A DNA stretch of 64,000 nucleotides from Artocarpus heterophyllus (Eukaryota; Streptophyta; Magnoliopsida; Rosales; Moraceae), in assembly GCA_025403435.1 (NCBI GenBank), contig JAJQZP010000417.1, forward strand, positions 62,001 to 126,000. The letters run 5' to 3'. A model generated the notes under the pieces. The model did not search any database. It was given only the letters and a program-made list of their open reading frames with translations, and was not told the DNA's origin. The translations under genes and the position numbers were made by a program. Below are positions 12,258-22,940 of the stretch, piece after piece. Each line of letters begins with the position of its first letter. Position 1 is the first letter of the stretch.

Positions 12258-14122
12258 TGTAACACCCATTGAATTTTAAACTGAAATTAATTATATTAAG
12301 TTTAATTATTAAGTGTGTCAAGTATGATTTTGATATTAATTTTAGTTATGTAAAATTTTGTTGCAGTTGCTATATTTGAAAATTTTGATTTTGGCTTTAA
12401 AATACCAAATGATATTTTTACACTATATTTTTTTTCATATTTATGAAGATGCCCTTAAGCCGTTTCTTTTTCTTTTCCCTCTCTTTTCTCTTTCTTTCGC
12501 TCTTCATGCTCTCTCTCTTTCTCTCTTCTCTCTCTTTCTCACGCCAGCACTATCTCTCTCATTTTCTTTGAAAATTTTCAATTTGAAAGCTTTCTTTCCG
12601 CTAGTTTAAAGATGAAAACGAGTTCAATTTATCAAGTTTTACTTCAAAAACGTCCAATTAAAGGTTAGCCCTTTTTTCTCTAAAATTTTTTATTTTCGTT
12701 TTAAATCATTGATGTATTTCGCAATCCGAGCTTGTTTACGTTTAAATAACCCTTACTTTGAGTCTATGGAACCTTAGACACAACGAATCTAAGCTTTCTT
12801 TGAACAAAAATTGGTTTAATCAAGTTTTGGTATTTTTCTTAGATTTTCAAATCCATTGTGGAATTGAGTTTAAATTTGGAAAAAATGATTTAAATGTCTT
12901 CTATTATGATTTTCTAAGCCTTCTATGTGATTTTTATGCTTTGGGAATTGAAAAACAGGTTTAAAATTAGATTTTGAGTTTTGGGATGCCGAAACTCGAA
13001 GTCTCGAGTCCCTAGATTTTTTCAGTTCGGCACGCCAGATTCAAGAAGTTTGGCATGTCAGATTTGTATCTTTGGCAGGCCAAACTGTAGCAATTCAGTA
13101 CGTCAGTCCGGATGTTCAGTAGGCTGAACTATGTAGGTCCGATAGGCCAAACCAGGATGTTGACAGGCCAACTGTAAACTTTGAAAATTGTATTTTTACT
13201 TTCGGTTTTCATGATTAATGATTTCGAAATATTTCAAAAAGGATTAAGATTTTGAGTTATGATTATTTTGAGTCAAAAGACACATTAATGATATTTGTTA
13301 AAAGTGATTTCTAATTTTAAATGCAGTTTTCAAGGTTTGAACGTATATGGAACATACGTTTTTGGAGCTTATGTTATTGGAATTTCAAATTAAGGTAGAA
13401 TATTCCTATCCATTTCTTTGGTAGCCCCTTTTAAATTGTTCTGACCTAAGTTTATTTCTTAAAAGTTCTTTGATTTTTTTGAGGAATTGTATTTTGATAT
13501 TCCTTTCGAATGTCCAAAACCCATACGATGATGCTTTATCAAGTTGCTTTCGAATAAGTGTTTTTATTGATTTGTTAAGGCTTTGAGATTTATTTCAATT
13601 AGAACTATTTGTGAACAATTCTCTGTTTTTTATTATTATTTTAAAATAATTTGTTTTTAAATAATTATCCTATTGAGCCTTTCGCTCACATTTTTCTGTT
13701 TTTTTTTTTTTAAATCCCCTTCTAGGTTTAAAGAGGAAGGAAGGTTATAGGATCAAAACCTAGCTCTTTGGGTAGCAATGGTATATGATGCCTGTACTGT
13801 ATGACTTGTCTCGATATCGCTATCGATGTCATTTTTGTCTTTGTGAGTCCCATTGCGTCATTTATTTCAAATATGATAATTTTCAATGATTTTGCATTAA
13901 TGATATGATTTGTATTTTATTTACTTACCCACATTCGTGATAAACATCCACGTGAGGGTGAATGAGGACAAGATCTCGACCTTATCTTTGTGGCATTCAT
14001 GTGATGGTGACTGCCAATGATATTTTTTACTTTCATGACTATTTACTTACTTATTTCTTTATTTACTTTAATTTTTATCTTCTTTACCCAAAACTTATTT
14101 ACCCCTTTCCCGAGGCATTACA
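12258..14122. mobile_element. Solo-LTR-like element, copy 1 (1,865 bp, perfect 5-bp target duplication)
   Basis: The element begins TGTAACACCC and ends GGCATTACA, so it has TG...CA termini with a short inverted repeat (TGTAA/TTACA). It is flanked by the identical pentamer CTTCA at 12,253-12,257 and 14,123-14,127. There is no gag or pol, primer-binding site or second LTR, so it reads as a solo LTR of an LTR retrotransposon or a non-autonomous relative. Copy 2 at 26,215-27,610 shares the start, the block TTTAAAATACCAA, a set of GGCAGGCCAAACT-like motifs and the CATCCACGTGA block near the end. Short open frames inside (12,358; 12,758) have no coding character. Confidence 0.75.
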
Positions 14123-14162
14123 CTTCAATACACTCTCTCTCATGATCAAGCAGAACAAATAC

Positions 14163-14290
14163 CATGCTCATATTCCGGCTCTTACGATTGAGCCCTGATG
14201 AAGTCCATTGCCAGCTCCTGTGAAGCCCTTCACGAGCCCTTGCAAAGTCCACTGGTGACCACTGTGAAGTCTAGATCTTCTTTTGTCAAA
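14163..14290 (+). repeat. Diverged repeat of 11,909-12,038
   Basis: Shares AGCTCCTGTGAAGCC, CACGAGCCC/CAGGAGCCC, AAGTCCA and GAAGTCTAGA in the same order with 11,909-12,038. The pair flanks the solo-LTR-like element, and its origin is unknown. Confidence 0.5.
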
Positions 14291-15289
14291 GTCGGATCTC
14301 AACCGTCGGTAGTGAGATGCTTTATGCTATAAGAAGATCAAGAGAGCAACCACCGGCCACCAGAATCCCTTCAAAAATTTTCTCTAAACTTGAGCATTTC
14401 AATGATTTAGGTTTTGTGTAATTTTCTTAGAATGAATGGTTAAGATTAAAAATTATAAATTTAACAGTTGAACTCTATTGTTATGAAAATTGATCTATAT
14501 ATATATATATATATATATAAAAGATGAATGATCATATATGGTAAGTTCTATTTTAATTTTTGTACGCAAAGCAATTGTGAGTTATTGATTTTTAATTAGA
14601 TGATCCATATTGCCATTTTTAACTGGTGGAGAATTTTACTATTTTTTCTAAGACTTTTCCCTTTAAAATATTTTTAAAATATTATTTACCAACCTAAGTT
14701 TTGAAAAAAAGAAAAGTTATGGTGGAGAATGTCCACCGGTGGAGAATGTTGGTTGCAATTATTGGATCAAAAATCAATGGCCCAAAATGGCCTTTCTAAT
14801 ATATAAAAAATAAAAACTACCACACTTGATTATAAACTAAACAAAAAGAAAAAAATACACTTTGCTGCAATTGATCATTGCCAGCATGGTGATAAATCTT
14901 AGTAAAAAGAGGAATAAATCGTCACTCATATTGCTGCTAAAATATGTCATAAACATTAAGGTTTTGTTAGATTTGTTAGCAAATCAATCATTTTCTAATC
15001 ACTTTGTTCCTTTTCTATTCAAATACGAATTCAAGTTTTATTCCCTTTTTGGATTAGCACTTAACTACATATTCAAACGTCAATTTGAATAGCAATTATC
15101 ATACAATTTATAGCATGCTTGGCAAACTGATTTAAACTAAAAAAATGAGTTTCAAAAATATTGTAGCATATGAAAACTTTACATTGTGGCTGTTTTTTGC
15201 TTTACTTTACATTATGCCAAACATGCCATTAGATTTCTGAATTCAAATCAAAAGTTCAAACTATCACAATTTGAATCCGCGTTCCAAAA
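14291..15289. other. AT-rich intergenic DNA with a small MITE
   Basis: No gene. Contains an (AT)n run near 14,497-14,519 and, at about 15,111-15,230, a short element with inverted ends GCATGCTTGGCAAACT and CATTATGCCAAACATGCC. Confidence 0.5.
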
Positions 15290-15605
15290 AGGGCCTCCAT
15301 AAATTGTCTTTATATCAGCGTTGGCAATCTTCATTGAGGACAGTCAATCTGGTTCCGATGTCACAAAAGTGCAGAAATTATGTCTCTACGGCACAACGTA
15401 AGTTTTCAACATCTTCAATATTCCTTATAATTAGGTTTTTCTCTTTTGCATTCTTGCATCTTGATTTTTGCCCCTTTTTCGCTTCCATTACGCATGATCT
15501 GAACTTAGGTTGAACAGACCTGCAATGTTGCGTGTTTCAATCGTAATGCAGCGTGGAGACGGCAAACATGAAGGGATTGAAGAAGATCGAGGACGGTCAA
15601 TGAAG
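15290..15605 (+). pseudogene. Relic of the PITH-domain gene: last two exons with their intron
   Basis: 15,295-15,390 matches exon 7 of the PITH gene (with a changed upstream acceptor region) and is followed by a GTAAG donor. The intron is recognisable (TTGCATTCTTGCAT, CTTCCATTA, ATGATCTGAACTTAGGTTGAAC, TAATGCAG) but lacks about 55 bp. 15,549-15,598 matches exon 8, in which the stop is changed (CACTGA to CAATGA). Because the intron is retained, this is a DNA-level duplicate and not a retrocopy. Exons 1-6 are absent. Confidence 0.85.
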
Positions 15606-15735
15606 AAACAGAATGGAGAAAGAACGAATGTGAATGTGAGTGGAAAAAGGAGGGACCTTTTTGGGTGAGTGAGAGTTCCTTCATTTGGTTGGCTGGTTTA
15701 GGTAAGATGAATGGAATTGTAAGCTCTATGTGATT
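15606..15735 (-). pseudogene. Relic of the isomerase gene leader/upstream region, fused to the PITH relic
   Basis: This segment matches 10,695-10,800 (blocks GAATGTGAATGTGA, AAAAAGGAGG, CTTTTTGGG, TTTGGTTGG, AAGATGA, GGAATTG) in the same orientation as the isomerase upstream region. None of the isomerase coding sequence is present. It joins the PITH exon 8 relic within a few bases. Confidence 0.8.
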
Positions 15736-17602
15736 TCCATGTGATTGCGTAACAATGTAGGAATATCCAATATTTTTTTTTTTTGGCTGAGAATAACTCA
15801 GTTCTTCAATGCAGCACATTTTATTTTCAAGTGAACAAAATACGCCAAGACTTATGGTATTGTTATTTTAACTGGTGGATTAATTTTTCAACGGCTTGGT
15901 TGAATTAATTAAAAGTATTTTGCTTCTCGGGTTGTCAAATTTTAACATGGACATTGCGGACACTTCTTTGTAGTTTCTAGTGTTTTGGTTCCCTTAAAAT
16001 AGCATGTGAACATACGTACAATTTTTATGGGAGTTTGAGACCTAATTGTCTTTTAATTAGTAATTTAAGTGCCAGGAAATTATTATTATTATTGAAAATC
16101 AAGAAATTATAATAAAAGGTCTCACTTGATTTAGTTTTTCAAAAGTGCTTGCTACTAGGAAAATGTTAATAACTTTGACTGTATCTAAAAATTTCAAATA
16201 AAATAATTACAACATTATTCAAACAAAGAAAAATATTTTTGAACTACCATTCAACGTAATCATTAATCTTTTCTTGTGTGTAGAAAACTTAGTTTAAGGA
16301 GCATTTCTGCCAAGAGTTTTTTCTATTATGTGATGAACGATGCTTAGAAAAAGGGACATGGAAGTTACAATATTCAAACCAAGACAAGATAAAACTTAAC
16401 TAAATTTATGAATTTCCACATTTAAAATTGTTTATTTCATAAATCACTAAGTGGTTTCACCGCTAAGTCGTCACTTGATTGTCCCTACTTGTCATCTAAC
16501 AAATGTTAGAAATAATTCAATGAGTAAAAATTTAGCAAGCAAGCCTAATTTCCTTCGACTACATTTTTTTTAAGGAGATTTATGCATCTCAAGGTGAAAA
16601 CCTATGTGAGGTATAATGTGCTTATTCCAATTATATTTTACTACATCTATGAAGCATGAGAATGAATGATATATATATATATATTTTCCCGGGGGATGTA
16701 TAAGGTTATTTTTACTTGTGACACTCTTCGTGATATGCATTTATCTGTTTTTAGTTTCTATTATTTACTTTTAGAGGTTTAAATTACCTTAATGTTTTAA
16801 AAAGAGTAATGTTCAACTTAGTTATGTTTAATTCATTGATAAATGCAATTAATTGATGTGACAATTTTTTAAACATCTAAACATAAAAACACATGACAAT
16901 TCCAAAGTTAATACACAAGTTGAGATTAGAGTTTGAGTTCCTAACATTTTCTTTTTAAATTATATAAGGAATATACAGAAAAATGGCCTTTTCAAAATAA
17001 ATGACCATGCTTTTTTTAAATTAGGCAAATAACACTTTTTATTAATTATTAAATCATAATGATAAAAATGACATTCATTAATTATTAATCAGCTATAGTA
17101 CATCAGTAATAAATTCGAGTTTATTAGTGATAAACTATAATATATCAATGATAAAAGGTTAGTTTATCAGTGATAAACCTTAGTAAATTATTGATAAACT
17201 CGTAGATAACAAAACCTAACAAAAAAACCCCAAAACATAACTCCATTATTGACGACCAGATCGGAGAAACCTTAACATTGACGGAGATCCTGCTATTGGA
17301 GTCGAAGAGGGTACAATCATTGTCGTTGTCACGAAATAAGAAGTCGTCATCTAGGATTCTAACTCTGGTAGTTCGACAGAGTGCGAAGGAACCAGAAGAA
17401 GATAAGGTACTCAAGTCTAGCTTTTCGATCTCACGCCATTGCTAAATCTCAAACACGAGCCTTTTTGGAACTCGAGATTCCAAGAGCCATCTCAAATGTC
17501 GAATTAAAATCATCAATCAAGCCACCCTAAGTGAGTCTCCTTGTTGATCGAGCCATTGAATTGATCTCCCGACCTTTCTTCTCCTTCTATCACATACTTA
17601 GA
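15736..17602. other. Intergenic region, no gene seen
   Basis: AT-rich with stops in all frames. At 17,090-17,215 short TTTATCA(G/A)TGATAAA-like palindromes recur several times. A short TA run lies near 16,672-16,684. The minus frame at 17,145-17,414 has no recognisable motif and is not supported. Confidence 0.5.
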
Positions 17603-17765
17603 GGGTGTTTGGCAGTGGTGGGAACCACTCAGTTTTTACCACAAACTCAGTTATAAACAGTATAAAAATCTCACATGCTACAGTAACAATAAAAAAAGGT
17701 ACTACAGTATAAAGCTCTCACATGCTGCTATAAAAAGTGGTTCCTACCACTATTCCAAACACCCT
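17603..17765. repeat. Tourist-like MITE with TTA target duplication
   Basis: Inverted ends GGGTGTTTGG...GTGGGAACCAC and GTGGTTCCTACCAC...CCAAACACCC give a near-complete foldback of about 163 bp. TTA flanks it on both sides, which fits PIF/Harbinger-type insertion. The core has CTCACATGCTACAGTA. Confidence 0.6.
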
Positions 17766-17770
17766 TTTAA

Positions 17771-18105
17771 TACGGTGTTTGGAATGGTGGTGGGAACCAT
17801 TGGTTAGAACCACTTTTACTGTAGCATGTGAGAGCTTTACACTATAGTATTTTTTTTTATTACTGTAGCATGTGAGAGCTTTACACTATTCATAGCATGT
17901 GAGAGCATTTTTTTTTGTTACTATAGCATTTTTTTAATAGGGTGTTTGGAATAGTGGTGGGAACCGTTGGTTAGAACCACTTTTACTGTAGCATGTGAGA
18001 GCTTTACACTATAGCATTTTTTTTTTGTTACTGTAGCATGTGAGAGCTTTACACTATTTATAACTGAGTTTGTGGTGGAAACCATTGCCAAACAGCCGGT
18101 TAGTA
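17771..18105. repeat. Composite of further copies of the same MITE family
   Basis: The unit GGTGTTTGGAATGGTGGTGG...TTAGAACCACTTTTACTGTAGCATGTGAGAGCTTTACACTA occurs at about 17,776 and again at about 17,939. The right end (GTGGTGGAAACCATTGCCAAACAG) appears once at about 18,075-18,098. This looks like one copy inserted in another or a partial tandem duplication, directly beside the complete MITE. Confidence 0.55.
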
Positions 18106-18722
18106 GTTTAGTTGATAGGTTAGTCTAAATTATGTATTATGAACAATTTTAGAGTTTTTTAGTTTCATTAAAAATAATGTTTTTTAAGATGATTTTTCGT
18201 ATGTTACATTAATTTTTACAAATATTAATATTTTTATTGATATTCGTAAAATTTCAGTATTTTTAAGGATATCCATTTTTCATCTTTGGCTATACCTCTA
18301 AAAATAATGTCAATGATCGAAGTGTGAGGAGCGCATAACTTTTAGGTATGTGAAAAGAAGGAGAGGGGCAAATGATTTTAAAAAAATTTTTAAATTAAAT
18401 AGTATGTTTTTAAAATATTTAAAATATTTTTTTAAAAGTAATCATTACTTTCCTAGGCTTCTTAAAAAAGCTGTTTTAGTGTAATGTCAAACTCTGCATA
18501 GAACCCCCACCCAAAAAAGAAAAGAAAAAAAAAAAAAGACGATCCTTTCCTCTTAAAAAAGAAGAAGAAGAAGAAGAAGAAACGTCGCCGTTTTATGACG
18601 CCAGATTCTTTATGTACACATGGGCCATGGCCCTCTTCTCATTTTCCTTCCATCGCTTTGCTCTTGAGCCAAGACTCTCCCTTTACTTTTTTTCTCTGTA
18701 ATTATTCCTTTTTCTACCAACG
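18106..18722. other. Upstream region of the PITH gene
   Basis: AT-rich to about 18,480. An A run and a (GAA)n microsatellite (about 18,557-18,582) lie about 140-165 bp upstream of the start codon. No clear TATA box. Confidence 0.45.
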
Positions 18723-21700
18723 ATGTCTGCAGAATCAGCGAACGAAATTCAAAGAGGCCAAGTGAGTATACCCACTTCCAACTTTCCTTTATAGTCTTTT
18801 TTTCTCTATCTAAGAAAGCTGTGAAAATAGAACTTGAGAATGTAACACATAGCTGGGTATTTATTCGAAGGCTAAAGACCCTCTTTTTAGATTCCCAAAA
18901 TTTAATTTTCATTTCCTCCTCCAAATTCTGGGTCAATCTTTGATGGGTTGTTTCTAAATTTATGGTACTGAATCTTTACGATCAGGTTGATCTATTGGAC
19001 TTCATAGACTGGTCTGGCGTTGAGTGCCTCAACCAAAGCGCAAGTCACTCTCTTGCCAACGCTCTCAAGCAGGTGATTCTCATCCATTCCAGGGTTTTCT
19101 GCTTCTTATTTTGAATATGACTGATTAGATTAAAAAAAGCCTCTTTTATGTGGGAAAAAAATATCACCCCCTTAGAAAATTTGTCTTAAAAACCGAGCTA
19201 TTATTTTTGTTTTTCGTTTTTCATAGCGGATGTTTTACTGTGTATGCTTATTTTGTTATGTTGCTATGGAGTTATTTTAATCATGGTCGAAATATTTTCT
19301 TAAAGAGAGAGAATTTTCTGGACATGATGGGGTGGTGGTGGGGAAAGGTCAATTTGTTGCTATTCTTATTGTACATGTTTCATTTAAAAAATAAAATTTA
19401 TTTTGCACTTTATATTAGAGAAGGCTTCCCATATGGAGTCTGGGATGAAATGTTATGTGGAAATTATGGATATGATGTCTTCGTTGGGTTTAATTTTCCA
19501 TTTTCATGGGATAGCAAACGGTATTTCTTCTTTTTACTTGGGACAACAATATTTAAAACTTATTTTCCTTGTTTGGTTTTGAGAAGGATGGTAGATAAAT
19601 TCATGAGGCCGTGTTTCTTTTGGTTTGTGAAATATACGAGCACAGTTCACAACTGTTGTCATGTACCATAGGACTGTAAGATCACATGTCCCCTAAATCT
19701 TGTCCCCCTCCACCTCTCGTTTACTAGAAGTTGATACATATTCTTTCGTCGTAAGTGAGAGAGTAAGTAGAATTTAGAGATTTTAAAGATGCTGGCGCCC
19801 TCAAAGTCTTTAAATACTTGTCCCTTTGCATCTCTCTGGAATATTTCCTCAGTCCACTCCAAGAGAAACACTTATATGATTATAATAATCTGAAAGAATA
19901 GAGAATGTAACGATGGTATTTGAAATTGGTAGTGAGAAGTTTGGATTTCGTTGAAATAAATCCTAAGAAGAGTTTGTGTCGATTGTATGATTTTGAATAT
20001 ATGTATGGTTCACGGGTAAAGGCTTCACTTTTTCTGCTGAAGACGTTGTGCAAATTGAATGGGCATTGATGGAACGGAATGCACTATTGGATTACAGAGA
20101 AAATTGATGTGTGGTGGGGGAATTGATTAATACGTGGGAGGAATAGCGTACTCATCCATGGAAAAAAAAAAAAAAAAAAACAAAACAAAAACAAAGAATG
20201 AATAGTACAAATCCAAGTTGGTGATTCACTCTCACAGGAGATGTTGGGAACACAAATTGTATAGAGGACGATGTTTTTGTTGGTATTTTTCTTTAATTCT
20301 TGGTTAAATGGAGTTGACGTGTAAATTGTGATATGCGCTATAGGGAGGGCCAGCGGGGGACAGAGGGTTTGAGTCTTGTCTAATATAGTTTAAGTATAAC
20401 ATATTCTCCTGTTCTTTCTTCTTAGCATTTAAAATATGCGATTAAGCTAATGGAAATATTCTTATATTCTTTACTCTTTATGTATTTAGGGTTACAGAGA
20501 GGATGATGGTTTGAATCTGGAGAGTGATGCAGACGAGCAGCTTCTGATTTACATACCTTTTAATCAAGTAGTGAAACTACATTCTATTGCCATTAAGGGA
20601 CCTGAAGAGGAAGGTACCAATCAGAAATTGTACTTGTCTCAATTTGTTTATCCCTGAATGCAAATGATCTAGTTATTTTTTATCATAGACTATTTATTGC
20701 TTTTTAGCATTACTAAATTTTTGGCTAATCTATGCCTTATGTGAGCTGAGGGAAACTAATGATATAAGTTAATTACTTACTAAGGTTATTTTGGGCCTCC
20801 TTCTTTCAACTTTCTTTTCATACACAAATGTTACATAAGCAAAAGAAACCAAAGCTACTGTGATATCAGTATTGTCTTACTGGGTCTTATAGCGATTATG
20901 TTTCGTGCTTGTATGGTTGTAGAGGTTGCATGGTTGTGTTATAACAATGAAGAAAATATAAAGAGTCTTCGGTTATAAATTTCATTACAAGGGTGCCACT
21001 GTATTCTCTGAGTTATTTGCATGGTTTTATTGGGTTCCGTCTTGTCTCATGGCAAGTTATAATCTTAATACAAGTCACGACTATAGGCACTTTTACTTGC
21101 ACAACTTTAGTTGATCAACTTGATATTTCCAAGTGTTTAACATCGTCGTTGCCTTCAGGTCCCAAGACGGTAAAGCTCTTCTCAAACAAGGAGCACATGG
21201 GATTCAGGTATATTTTCCAGGAATGGTTTCTGTTCTGCATTTTAAAACTGCTTAAGGTTTGGAATAACTCACACTTATATGTCTTGTTAATAATATCAGC
21301 AACGTCAATGACTTTCCACCGAGTGACACTGCTGTTTTATCCCTTGAGAATCTTACGGTATGAACTTTGTGCCTTATTGTGCTTCTATTGCGGATCTTTT
21401 GTACTCTATAAAGTTACTTGTTCCTGAAATTTAACCATACACTAGAGAAATTTACTTTATTGTTGAGGCCTTTGTTTATTGCAGGGAAAACCAGTTCTTG
21501 TAAAGTATGTCAAATTTCAGAATGTCCGTAGGTATGCGTAATCTCTTTATCCAAACGTTCTTCTTTCGTTATTCCTTCTACGAGTAAGAATCCTTAAATT
21601 GTATTTGTATCAGCTTGACAATCTTCATTGAGGACAATCAATCTGGTTTCGATGTCACGAAAGTTCAAAAAATATGTCTCTATGGTACAACGTAAGTTTC

Positions 21701-21960
21701 ACTATTTTTAATATTTATTATTTTTATTAGTTTTTTCTCTTTTGCATTCTTGCATTTTGATTTTTGCTACCTTTTCGCTTCCATTATGCATGATCTGAAC
21801 TTAGGTTGAACGTTTTCATTATTTAAGCATTAATGATTTCCCTTTGAGTTCTTTTAATGGTTTGCTTTTGATATTTCTGTCATGTTGCGTGTTTTTATCG
21901 TAATGCAGTGTGGAGACGACGGACATGAAGGGATTGAAGAAGATTGAGGACGGTCACTGA
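18723..21960 (+). CDS. PITH-domain-containing protein (At3g04780-like)
   Basis: Eight exons: 18723-18761, 18986-19072, 20490-20613, 21159-21207, 21300-21357, 21485-21531, 21614-21691, 21909-21960; 177 residues, all GT-AG. The PITH (proteasome-interacting thioredoxin-like C-terminal) domain fills nearly the whole protein: V-D-L-L-D-F-I-D near residue 14, the [21 protein letters not shown] beta strands, then the [10 protein letters not shown] and [11 protein letters not shown] segments, ending GLKKIEDGH. In animals the domain sits on thioredoxin-like protein 1, which binds the 26S proteasome; the plant stand-alone form has no thioredoxin domain and its role is not established. Length matches the Arabidopsis protein. 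Intron 2 is large (1.4 kb) and contains a 173-residue open frame (19,150-19,671) without coding character. Confidence 0.93.
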
Positions 21961-22903
21961 AGAAACGGAAAAAAAAAAAATGAAATGAATGAATGGATGG
22001 ATGAAACAAGTTGGATTGCTGGAACTATTGTTGATTTTTCTCTTTGGTCAGTTTGCTTTTTCAAAAATTTTGATTGAAATTGCAATATAAAGAAATGACG
22101 TGTGAATTCAAGTTGCTTTTATGACAATTCTTGTTCCAGAATTCCTAGCAAAGCCTTTTTATTTGGGTGGTTATGAGGCTGATCTTTACTTGTATGCTTA
22201 GAGCTTCAACTTCTGTTTCCAGTCTTATGGGGTGTTTTGTTGAGAATGAAAATGAGCCTTTTCATTTTTTGCCGCAAACTTACTTACAGTCAAAGGTTTT
22301 CGTTTTGCATCTATGCCCTCTTTTTTTTTTTTTTTAGGGGTGTATCTGTGCTTCCAATGAGCAAGGGTTCCCTTCATAAGTTTGATTATTCTAGCCTTTG
22401 TGCATTCTGTATATGTTTTATTTATTCATTATGCTCCCAAGATTAGTTTAATACAAAAATTTCAAGTGTTACACATTTACAAGAAAAAGAAAAAGGATTT
22501 AGGGAGGAAAATCGAAGAGTAAGTTACGAGGCACACATGAAAACAGTGCTTGACAAGTTTGGATGGTAAAAATGTTTAGGTATGGACACATCTAAAAAAA
22601 AAATTATTTAAGGGTAGGAATGAGGAAAAAAAATTGTTTATGAGGGTCATATTTGAAAACAAAAAAAAAAAAAGAAAGCAAACTGACTGGAGGAATAAAT
22701 ATTTAGGTAATCGTATATTCGAGGGAAAAAATTTAATAAGTAGATTAGAGAAAAAAAATTAAAAAGGTTAGAAAATAAAATTTAAAAAATAACCAAAAAA
22801 CAAAATGACTCAAGATATACGTTTCAATTAATAGATGCATTTTGGTTAAATGTGTGTGTGATAGAGGACGTAAGTAGGTGTCGACAAATAATAATTCTTT
22901 AAA

Positions 22904-22940
<37 letters not shown>

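Noticed and set aside
19150..19671. 173-codon open frame in PITH intron 2
   Set aside because: Phe/Leu/Tyr/Trp-rich composition of T-rich DNA, no motif, and lies in an intron bounded by clear splice sites.
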